From Pseudomonadota bacterium (lineage in GTDB: Bacteria; Myxococcota; UBA9042; PHBI01): DNA of 15,153 nucleotides. Positions 1 through 7,394 of this stretch are shown piece by piece (position 1 is the first letter of the stretch; the number at the start of each line of letters is the position of its first letter). Under the pieces are notes generated by a model that saw only the letters and a program-made list of their open reading frames with translations, was not told the DNA's origin and did no database searches. The stretch spans positions 1-15,153 of the forward strand of contig SXIE01000405.1 of assembly GCA_005772945.1 (NCBI GenBank), in the 5' to 3' direction. The position numbers were made by a program, and so were the translations under genes.

Positions 1-120
1 CGAAGAGCCAAAGCCCGCTCTCGTGACGCCGTCGACCGGGAGGTCTTGCGTGCCATGAACGAGTTGCCCAGAGGCCACATCGTCAGTTGGTTCAAGGACG
101 CCGGATACCGCGCTCGGTGA
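1..120 (+). CDS. C-terminal end of an unrecognised protein, possibly transposase-like
   Basis: Frame 1 is open from the window edge to a TGA at 118-120 and gives the last 39 residues of a protein that starts outside the window. The tail is basic and ends in a Trp-Phe-Lys-Asp-Ala-Gly-Tyr stretch. Some IS630-type transposases end in a similar 'WF..hGY' pattern, but this is weak evidence and I do not assign the family. The codons include AGA twice, CGA, CGT and TTG, and about a quarter of third positions are A or T. The operon to the right uses far fewer of these, so a foreign or mobile origin is possible. The gene converges on the creatininase-family gene, with only 15 bp between the two stop codons. 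Confidence 0.55.
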   Translation, partial: RRAKARSRDAVDREVLRAMNELPRGHIVSWFKDAGYRAR

Positions 121-135
121 ACTCGATCGGCGCTG

Positions 136-1122
136 TCAGAACACCCGCTGCTTGAAGCCGACGAGGCGCTCGAGCAGCGTGCCGAGGCGATCATCGACGA
201 AGAGGTGACGCAGCTTCCAGAGCGGCGAACGGCACTCGGCGGGGGTGCGGCGGCCGTCGAGCAGCTCGGCGAGGGCGTCGGCGCTGTGCTCGGCGAGCAC
301 GTCGAAGATGGCGTTGCCGAGCGCGGCGTCGGCGGCCCACGGGGCGCCGGTGTAGGTGTTTTCCGAAAAATACTTCAAGAGATCCACGAAGTGGCGGATG
401 CGGCCGAGTAGGCCGTCGGGGGCGGTGGGCGGGGTGCCGCGCTCGGCAAGCCATTGCGCGACCGTGCGGGTCGGCAGCGTGCGGTACTCGGCGCCGACGC
501 CGTCGCCGAAGAGGTGGAGCATCAGCGAGGTCTCGATGACGCCGCCGTGCGAGTCGCCCGCGAGGGTCTCGACGGACAGCCCCGGCAGGTGCGCGAGGAT
601 CCCCGAGAGATCGGTGTGGCCGTCGGTGAGGCGCGTGATGAGCAGCGAGAACGCCGACACCATGCGCGCGCCGTGGCGCCGGTTGACGCGGTCGCAGGCG
701 TGCTCGAGCGGGACGAAGTGCCGCGGGCCGCCGTGGAAGTTCGAGAGCCAGATGTCGCGAAAGCCCTGCGCCGCGAGCGAGCGCCCGAGGTCCTCGACCA
801 CGCGCACGACGGTCGACGAACGGAACATGACGCTGCCGCGCTGGGGCAGGACGTCGGCCGCGACGATGAGCGGCGGCATCCGCAGGAACGTGCGATCGGG
901 GACGCGCTCGGCGAGGCGCAGGACCGTGCGGCGCATGAGCTCGTCGGCCTCGGCGTTGTCGGCTGCGACCGGCAGATGCGGCCCGTGGACCTCGAGCGGG
1001 GACAGCGTGGCCGTGACGACGCAGCGCGCCGGGTCGAGCGCCGCGAAGTGGCGCCCCGTGAGAAGGCGCCATTCCAGGACGCGCGCGGACGCATCGGAGA
1101 AAGGGAGGGCGTGGTCGGACAT
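136..1122 (-). CDS. Creatininase-family amidohydrolase
   Basis: This 328-residue protein resembles the creatininase superfamily: metal-dependent cytoplasmic amide hydrolases that include creatinine amidohydrolase, formamide hydrolases of flavin/deazaflavin biosynthesis and MftE. The N-terminal signature 'LEVHGPHLP' carries Glu44, His46 and His49 and is followed by Asp55. It matches the family's 'EqHGpHLPlgtD' metal-binding block. 'NFHGGPRHF' (His130) stands for the usual 'NGHGGN', and 'SHGGVIETS' (about 191-199) for 'HAGExETS'. The length is somewhat above the family norm of about 250, with an extra C-terminal helical region (about 230-328). I chose the ATG at 1122. The frame extends to a GTG at 1185, but those 21 residues are Arg/Pro/Ala-rich and unlike the family. 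No signal peptide is visible. The substrate cannot be read from sequence, and no pathway partner lies nearby. It is divergent from the tamB-type operon, across a 141-bp gap (1123-1263). Confidence 0.85.
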   Translation of the reverse strand: MSDHALPFSDASARVLEWRLLTGRHFAALDPARCVVTATLSPLEVHGPHLPVAADNAEADELMRRTVLRLAERVPDRTFLRMPPLIVAADVLPQRGSVMFRSSTVVRVVEDLGRSLAAQGFRDIWLSNFHGGPRHFVPLEHACDRVNRRHGARMVSAFSLLITRLTDGHTDLSGILAHLPGLSVETLAGDSHGGVIETSLMLHLFGDGVGAEYRTLPTRTVAQWLAERGTPPTAPDGLLGRIRHFVDLLKYFSENTYTGAPWAADAALGNAIFDVLAEHSADALAELLDGRRTPAECRSPLWKLRHLFVDDRLGTLLERLVGFKQRVF

Positions 1123-1250
1123 CGCCGGAGCATGGCACGGCGCGCCGCCGGGCGTCGATCGCGCTGGCGTGCCGCGGCGTGACACCCGTTATGTTCGGCG
1201 CCCAGCGCCGGCGCAGCGGCGATCGGCTTTCGCCCGCAGGCGATGGCTCC

Positions 1251-1256
1251 TATACT
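1251..1256 (+). promoter_or_regulatory. Candidate -10 box of the envelope operon, implying a leaderless start
   Basis: TATACT matches five of six bases of the sigma-70 -10 consensus and is an AT-rich island in a GC-rich gap. The bases 17 bp upstream (about 1228-1233, TTTCGC) are a poor -35. Transcription from this box would begin near 1263-1264, at the ATG chosen for the next gene. No Shine-Dalgarno sequence precedes that ATG, so a leaderless mRNA is the simplest reading. Confidence 0.45.
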
Positions 1257-1263
1257 CGCGCGG

Positions 1264-2868
1264 ATGCACTGGGTCCGGGTCGCAGTGGCGCTATTGACTG
1301 GGCTCGTCCTGACGGCGCTCACGCTGTGGACGGGCACCTACTTCTTGCTGGGCACGAGCGCCGGGCAGGGCCTCCTCATGCCGCTGGTTCCCAAGGGTGT
1401 CGCGGTCGAGCGCGTCTTCTGGGGACCTGCACCGAACAGCGTACGCGCCGCGCGACTCCACATCGAGCGCGGCGCGCTGCGCGTCGACGCGCGCGCACGC
1501 GAGGCCACGATCGCCCTGCCGTCGTTCGACATCGCGGAGGTGACGCTCGACATCGCCAGCGTCACCGTGGACACGACGCGCCCGCCGCCGCCCGTCGTCG
1601 CCGCGCCCCCGACCGCGCCCAAGCGCCCCGCGCCCGCGATTCCGCGGTTGGCGGCCGCCATCGGCGAGCTCTGGTTCGTCGGCGACGGCGTCCAGGCCCA
1701 CGCGCGCGACGCCCGCGTCGAGACCGTCGGCGGGCGCATGGACGGCCCGGACGGCGCCCTTCCCGTCGCGCTGACAACCGGTGCGTGCCACGTCAGCTTC
1801 GCGCGCGGCCGGCGCGTGCTCGGCTGGGATCACTGCGACGCAGCCGCCACGATCGGCGCCGGCGGCAAGGAGCTCGCCATCGCCCGTCTCGGCCTCACGC
1901 GCGGGGGCGGCCCGGTTCTCAGCGCCAGCGGGCACATCTCGCTCGCCGGCGACAAGCCCAAGGCCGAGCTCGTCGCCGACGCCGCGCTGTCGCGGCTCGA
2001 GGCCGAGAGCGTCGCGGGCAAGCTCTTCCCTTGGGGTTTCGAAGCCCAAGGCGTCGTGCTGGCCCTGGACAAGGGTCTCATCGACGGCCGCATCGGCGCC
2101 CTGCACGCATCTGGTCTCGCGGCCGGCGCCGTGCAACTCGCCGACGTGTCCTTCACGTTGCCCCACCTCGCCGTGGCCCCAGGCCTCCTCATCCCGGCCA
2201 TCGACGTCGACGCCCGCGGCCTCTACGCGGCCCGCGCCGAAGGCCTCGGCTGGGCCCTCGAACACCTGACTTTCGGGCGCTTCCAGGGCGCGATCGAGAA
2301 GAAGCTCGAAGGGTTCGTCGAAGCCGGAAGCGTCGCCAACTGGCAGGTCGGCGAGACGGACCTCGGCCCGGTCGCGCTCGACGTCACCATCGTCATGGGG
2401 CTCACCGGCGGCACCATCGCCAGCGACCTCGCGACGGCCAGCGGCGCCCTCGGCGTCAAGAGCCGCCTCAAATCGAGCCCCATCACGAAGCGCACCACCT
2501 TCACCGTCGAGCTCGTCTTCGCCGCCCTCGACGCGCCTCTCATGGGATTCCTGCTCCACGACCTGACCGCCGACGAGCGCGCGACGCTCGGCCACCCGGG
2601 GGCCGGCCGCGCCGAGCTCGCCCTCGACCTCGAGCGCGAGGTCGGCGACGACGGCGCCCTCGCGTGGCTCGCAGAAATCGCCTGGGACGCTACTACCCTG
2701 CGCGGCCCCGGCCCGGACGGCCGCACCCCAGCCGCGCTCGAATGGGACGGCAGCGGCTGGAACGCCGTGGATCCGGAGGCTACGCCCGACCCGCTCGATG
2801 ACGACACCCCGGAGCCGCCCGCCGTACCCGAAACGCCCGACCCCACGCCGCCGGGCGCGACGCCTTGA
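1264..2868 (+). CDS. AsmA/TamB-like membrane-anchored protein
   Basis: This 534-residue protein has an N-terminal hydrophobic anchor (about residues 5-30) followed by a long, mostly beta-rich periplasmic-type region. After the anchor, 'VFWGPAPNS' (51-59) and an 'REATIAL' block (79-85) resemble the start of the TamB-like protein encoded just downstream. That suggests the two are related, although this one lacks a recognisable TamB C-terminal domain. A Pro/Ala-rich spacer lies at about 107-125, and the C-terminal 35 residues are Pro/Asp/Glu-rich and probably disordered. AsmA-like proteins are thought to form hydrophobic grooves or bridges across the periplasm. Here that role is inferred from resemblance and operon partners. 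I prefer the ATG at 1264, 7 bp after the -10 candidate. An in-frame ATG at 1243 would add seven residues but has AGG only 2 bp upstream. The stop overlaps the next start (TTGA, 2865-2868). Confidence 0.8.
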   Translation: MHWVRVAVALLTGLVLTALTLWTGTYFLLGTSAGQGLLMPLVPKGVAVERVFWGPAPNSVRAARLHIERGALRVDARAREATIALPSFDIAEVTLDIASVTVDTTRPPPPVVAAPPTAPKRPAPAIPRLAAAIGELWFVGDGVQAHARDARVETVGGRMDGPDGALPVALTTGACHVSFARGRRVLGWDHCDAAATIGAGGKELAIARLGLTRGGGPVLSASGHISLAGDKPKAELVADAALSRLEAESVAGKLFPWGFEAQGVVLALDKGLIDGRIGALHASGLAAGAVQLADVSFTLPHLAVAPGLLIPAIDVDARGLYAARAEGLGWALEHLTFGRFQGAIEKKLEGFVEAGSVANWQVGETDLGPVALDVTIVMGLTGGTIASDLATASGALGVKSRLKSSPITKRTTFTVELVFAALDAPLMGFLLHDLTADERATLGHPGAGRAELALDLEREVGDDGALAWLAEIAWDATTLRGPGPDGRTPAALEWDGSGWNAVDPEATPDPLDDDTPEPPAVPETPDPTPPGATP

Positions 2869-5800
2869 CCCTCCCTCGCGAAGACCCCGCGGGCCCTAGC
2901 GCCCCCCAGGCAGGGCTGCCCGCAACCCTCGGCACCCTCGCCAGGCCGCTTCGCTGGCTCGTCGCGGGCGTCCGCATCCTCTTCCTGGCCCTCGGTCAGG
3001 TGCTCCTCCTCGCCTACCTCATCGTCTCGCGCACGCTCCTCGCCTTCCTCGCGCTCTACCTCGTCCTCTACTTCCTGGTCGGCGCCAACCCGGTGCGCCA
3101 CCAACTCGAAGCCCTCATCTCGGACGCACTCCCCGGCGGCATCACCGCCGCCAGCGTCCAGTGGGGCCCCCTGCCCTGGCACCTCCGCATCGCGGACGGC
3201 CGCGTCCACGGCGCTCGCGGCGAGGACGTCATCCGCGCGCGCGCCGTCGAGGCGACGATCGACTGGGGCGAGACCGTGCCGCGCCTGGCCGACTGGATCC
3301 TCGCGCCGAACACGCACCCCTTCGGGCTCCGCTTCGAGCGCGTCGACGCGCTCGAGCCCTGGGTCCTCATCGAGGTCGACGACGACTACAACGTCGGCCT
3401 CGTACAGGCGTTCACCATCGCCGGTTGGCATCCCGCCGGCGCGCCCCCGGCCGACCCCGCGGCCCGACCGCCGACCTTCGACATCCAGGCGAACCTGGTC
3501 CGCGTCATCGACGGCTCGGGGCGCGTCGAGACGCCGTCCTTCTGGGTCGAGGCGCGCGGCCTCCAGACGGTCGCGAGCTTCCTCCTGAGCGGCGAGGATC
3601 ACGTCACGATCGACGCCAAGCGCACGACCATCACCGACGCCACGCTGGGCATCTATCAACTGGCGACCACCACCGGCGTCCCCGCGCGCGTCCAGGTCCA
3701 CGATCTCGTCGTCGAGAACTACGCCCAACGCACGCGCGCCCTGCGCTGGGCCCGCGCCACCGGACGCCTCGACCACGGCTCCATCGTCTCTACCGGCTGG
3801 CTCGACGCGACCCCGACACCCGCGATTTGGTCGGCCACGCTCGACGCCGCGCTCGACGACGGCGCCCACGAGACGCGCGACTTCACAGGCGGCGCCGTCG
3901 CCGGTCCGCTCGACGTCCACCTACGCGGCGGCGGGACCCTCAGCCAGCTCGATCTCGACGTGACCGCGACCTCGCCGCGCGCGACACTCGGCCCCCTCGC
4001 CGTCGATGATCTCACCCTGCACGCTCGCAGCCTCCCGCGCGCCACCCCCGCCAATCCCAGGCGGCACGCCCTCCCCCTCGACACCCTCGACGGTCGCGCG
4101 CTCGGCGGCCACGTCGCCCTCCCCGACGGCGCCTGGGAGTCCGCCGCGCCCGACGATCCCCGCGGCGACGCGCGCGACCTCGACGTCGGCTTCACCCTCA
4201 CCAACCTCGACGCCGCGCCCGCGCTCGGCGCCTTCATGCCCCTCGTGCCAGCCGTCCTCGCCGACCTCCTCGCCGGCCGCTACTCCGCGCGCGGCCGCCT
4301 CGCCCTGCGCTACGATCCCGCGACCGCCCAAACGCGCACCGAGCTCGACCTCTTCTCCGCAGGCGTCCTCCTCAGCAACCCGCCCCATCCGCTGCTCGGC
4401 CGCCCCATCACCCTCTCGGGCCAGCTCGCGACGCGCCAAGGCCCCGCCGCCCCCGCCGACCTCGCAGCGGCCAAAGGCGTCCCCTTCGTCGACGAGCTCG
4501 ACCTCGCCCAGGTCGTCCTCGACAGCGGCGAGGACCGCCTGCGCCTTGCCGGCCACCTCGATCTCGCGCGCCAGACGCTCGACCTCGAGCCCTACCTGCG
4601 ACTCGGCGATCTGCGCCCGCTCGGCGACACCGTCGGGCTCCCAGGCATCGCCGGGCGCTTCGTCGTCAAGTCGATGCGCGCGACCGGCACCCTCACCGAT
4701 CCGCGCATCGCCGGCACCATCAACTGGACCGACGCCGCCCTCGACGGGCACCCGCTCGTGCAGGTCACCGGCCGCGTCGAGCTCGCCGGTGGCCGCCTCG
4801 ACGTCAGCCAACTCCGCAGCGCAAACCCTCTTGGAACCTTCGCCCTCGACGGCCAGATCCGCCTCTTCGAGCGCGGCTTCCACCCCGACCCTCAGCTCCC
4901 GTTCGTTCTCCGCGAACTCCAGATCGACCACCTCGCCCTCGGCGCCCTCGACGATCTGCTCGGGCCCGCCGCGCGCATCGACCTCGACGCGCAGAACCTC
5001 GCGGGCCACGCCGCGGGCGGCGCTCTCGCGGCCCTCTCGAGCCTCGCGGGCCACGCGCTCTTCACCGTCCACAGCGCGGTCATCGCCGGCGAGCCCATCG
5101 AATCGATCGTCGCGCACATCGACCCGGCCCACGATCGGATCAACGTCGAAGAGCTCCTCGTCACGACCCCCGCCGGCGCACAATTGCGCGGCGATGCAAT
5201 CATCTACAAGACCCCCGGCGGCATCGCCTCGACCCTCGCCGGCGGCCAGCTCGAGGGGCACCTGGCGCTGAGCGGCCTCACCTTGCCCGCCCTCAAGGCC
5301 GTCCAGCGCCTCGCCCCCCAGCTCGCCGGCAGCGTCGACGCGCGCCTGGTCCTCGGCGGCACGACGCGGCGCCCGACCTTCATCGGCAGCGTCGATCTCG
5401 CCGACGTCGCCTGGGGCGAGGTCGCGCTCGGCGACGCCTCCTTGGCACTCCAGACCCTGCCCGCGACCGGCCCCGACCCGACCTCCCAGCTCGATATCTC
5501 GGCCCACGACAACGCCTTCTTCACCGGCTTCACGCTCGAAGCGGCCACGCTCGCGCTCGACGGCCTCCGCCCCGCCCGCCTCCTGGCGACGATTCGCGCC
5601 AAGGACCTCGCGCTCGAGCGCATCATCCCCGCGGCCAAGAGCGACAAGCTCGAGGTCAGGCTGAGCGGCGTCGCCGACCTCGACCTCCCGTTCGGCGCCG
5701 GCACGCCCCATCTCAGCTTGCGCGCCGCCCCCGGCGACCTGCGCCTGAACCTCCCCGAGCGCGCCGTCGGCTGGGTCAACACCACCGAGCTCCACCTCAC

Positions 5801-7394
5801 CGAGGACGCCGGCCGCCTGCAACTCGACCCGCTCGGCCTCGGCCCCCCGAGCGCCCTCACCGGCGCACCCACCCTCGCCCAAGGCGGCCTGCGCGCCTGT
5901 GGCGCGCTCGATCCCAACGGCCTCGATCTGCAGATCGCGGGCGCCGTCGAGCTCGCCTTCATCCCCGGCATCAGCGGCGCCTTCTCGGTCGCCGCGGGCC
6001 GCCTGCGCATCACGCGCGACGCGGCGCTCGAGAGCGCCATGGCAGACTTGCACGCAGCTGCATGCTTCCCCGATCACCCGCCCATCATGCGCCTCTCCGG
6101 CCCGCCCTCCGCGCCTGCCATCGCCGGCACCTTCGAGACCGAAGGTGTCAACCTCGTGCCCCGCGGCGCCGGACGCGAGCTGCGCTTCACCGAGCACAGC
6201 ACCGTCGTCGTGACCTCGATCCCGCGTGGCCCCGCGAGTCGCGCCAACCTGCGCCTCACCTCGCCGGTCGGCATCGGTCTACGCGGCGAGCTCGACGACG
6301 GCACCTTCGCCGTGAGCGGCGAGTTGCAGCTCGCCGACTTCGCCCCGAGCCGCGCCGATCTCGACCTCACCGGCACCGACCTCTTCGTCCAGAGCCCCGG
6401 CGTCATCGCGCTGACCGCCTCGCCCCACGCCCGGATCCGCGCCCGCGGCCTCGACACCGCCACCCCCGACATCATCGTCGAAGGCGACCTGGCCATCAGC
6501 GAGGGCCGCTTCACCAAGAGCTTCGACACGCTCGCCCAGGCGGTCGGCTCCGCCATCGGCGCCAACACCGACGCGTACTCGCGCTCCGTCCTCGACGACC
6601 TGCCCTGGCTCGCCAACGTGCGCCTCGCCGTCGACATCAAGGCCGACGACTTCGCCATCCGCACCGCCGTCCCGCTCGTCCGCACCGACCTCTCAGCGCG
6701 CCTCGATCTGGGTCTCGCCGGCACGCTCGCCCGCCCCCAGCTGACCCGTCGCATCGATCTCCTCCCCGGCGGCAAGCTGACCTACCTCATCTTCGAGCGC
6801 ACGTTCCAAGTGACCCAAGGCGCGCTCGACTTCGACGGCGACCCCGCGCGCCCGATCGTCGACCTCACCGCGCAGAGCGTCATCACCTACCTCGCGCGCG
6901 CCTCGACCTCGACCCAGGACGAAGACGAAAAGGACGTGACCGTCATCTTGCGCATCACCGGTCGCGTCCCCGAGCTCAAGATCGAGCTCAGCGCCGACGA
7001 CCCCACCTTCGACCAGGCCGACATCCAGAGCCTGCTCATCACCGGCAAGCCCCGCAGCGAGCTCGACCGCGCCCAGGAGAGCGGCGTCGTCTCGGCCGAC
7101 CTCGCCAACGTGCTCAACGCCGTCTTCGCCTCGCCGTTCGTCAAGACGGCCTCCGTCGGGGTCGGGCAGGCCGGCTCGCTCGAGTACCGCGTCGGCACCT
7201 GCTTCGCCCCGAACCTCTGCCTCGACACGACCACCGTCGCGGCCGACACCGAAACGACCATCCGCGCGAAGCTCTCTTTCACGCTCGGCGATAACCTCGT
7301 ATGCGAGGGAACGCTGCGCCGAAGCGACACCGCCACCAGCGCCAACCAGAAGACCTACGAAGCCCGTTGCCGCTACCGCATCCCACTCGAGTGA
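2865..7394 (+). CDS. tamB: TamB-like translocation and assembly module protein (DUF490 family)
   Basis: This 1509-residue protein has an N-terminal hydrophobic region (two stretches, about 38-54 and 58-73), a very long repetitive beta-rich middle and a C-terminal TamB/DUF490 domain (about 1180-1509). The C-terminal domain is the clearest family mark: a Gly-Gly-Lys-Leu strand, then 'FQVTQGALDFDGDPARPIVD' with the family's 'G.i.F......P.ld..A' pattern near residue 1315, then repeated 'V.I...G....L...L.SDP' type strands and 'DIQSLLITGK'. TamB spans the periplasm from the inner membrane and contacts an Omp85 barrel, helping outer-membrane protein insertion or lipid movement. The start is TTG at 2865, overlapping the previous stop by 4 bp. 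No ATG or GTG lies nearby in frame and no Shine-Dalgarno is seen, so translation is probably coupled. The end overlaps the Omp85 gene by 4 bp (GTGA), which strongly supports joint function. The length is similar to or above E. coli TamB (about 1260). Confidence 0.9.
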   Translation: MTLPREDPAGPSAPQAGLPATLGTLARPLRWLVAGVRILFLALGQVLLLAYLIVSRTLLAFLALYLVLYFLVGANPVRHQLEALISDALPGGITAASVQWGPLPWHLRIADGRVHGARGEDVIRARAVEATIDWGETVPRLADWILAPNTHPFGLRFERVDALEPWVLIEVDDDYNVGLVQAFTIAGWHPAGAPPADPAARPPTFDIQANLVRVIDGSGRVETPSFWVEARGLQTVASFLLSGEDHVTIDAKRTTITDATLGIYQLATTTGVPARVQVHDLVVENYAQRTRALRWARATGRLDHGSIVSTGWLDATPTPAIWSATLDAALDDGAHETRDFTGGAVAGPLDVHLRGGGTLSQLDLDVTATSPRATLGPLAVDDLTLHARSLPRATPANPRRHALPLDTLDGRALGGHVALPDGAWESAAPDDPRGDARDLDVGFTLTNLDAAPALGAFMPLVPAVLADLLAGRYSARGRLALRYDPATAQTRTELDLFSAGVLLSNPPHPLLGRPITLSGQLATRQGPAAPADLAAAKGVPFVDELDLAQVVLDSGEDRLRLAGHLDLARQTLDLEPYLRLGDLRPLGDTVGLPGIAGRFVVKSMRATGTLTDPRIAGTINWTDAALDGHPLVQVTGRVELAGGRLDVSQLRSANPLGTFALDGQIRLFERGFHPDPQLPFVLRELQIDHLALGALDDLLGPAARIDLDAQNLAGHAAGGALAALSSLAGHALFTVHSAVIAGEPIESIVAHIDPAHDRINVEELLVTTPAGAQLRGDAIIYKTPGGIASTLAGGQLEGHLALSGLTLPALKAVQRLAPQLAGSVDARLVLGGTTRRPTFIGSVDLADVAWGEVALGDASLALQTLPATGPDPTSQLDISAHDNAFFTGFTLEAATLALDGLRPARLLATIRAKDLALERIIPAAKSDKLEVRLSGVADLDLPFGAGTPHLSLRAAPGDLRLNLPERAVGWVNTTELHLTEDAGRLQLDPLGLGPPSALTGAPTLAQGGLRACGALDPNGLDLQIAGAVELAFIPGISGAFSVAAGRLRITRDAALESAMADLHAAACFPDHPPIMRLSGPPSAPAIAGTFETEGVNLVPRGAGRELRFTEHSTVVVTSIPRGPASRANLRLTSPVGIGLRGELDDGTFAVSGELQLADFAPSRADLDLTGTDLFVQSPGVIALTASPHARIRARGLDTATPDIIVEGDLAISEGRFTKSFDTLAQAVGSAIGANTDAYSRSVLDDLPWLANVRLAVDIKADDFAIRTAVPLVRTDLSARLDLGLAGTLARPQLTRRIDLLPGGKLTYLIFERTFQVTQGALDFDGDPARPIVDLTAQSVITYLARASTSTQDEDEKDVTVILRITGRVPELKIELSADDPTFDQADIQSLLITGKPRSELDRAQESGVVSADLANVLNAVFASPFVKTASVGVGQAGSLEYRVGTCFAPNLCLDTTTVAADTETTIRAKLSFTLGDNLVCEGTLRRSDTATSANQKTYEARCRYRIPLE

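Noticed and set aside
1123..1263. Promoter for the creatininase gene on the minus strand
   Set aside because: A CATAAC-like -10 (around 1188-1193) can be found, but no -35 stands at a suitable distance, so I cannot support it.
3921..6197. Long minus-strand open frame opposite tamB
   Set aside because: Low-complexity Glu/Ala/Gly/Arg translation with no motif. The + strand TamB frame continues across it with coherent features.
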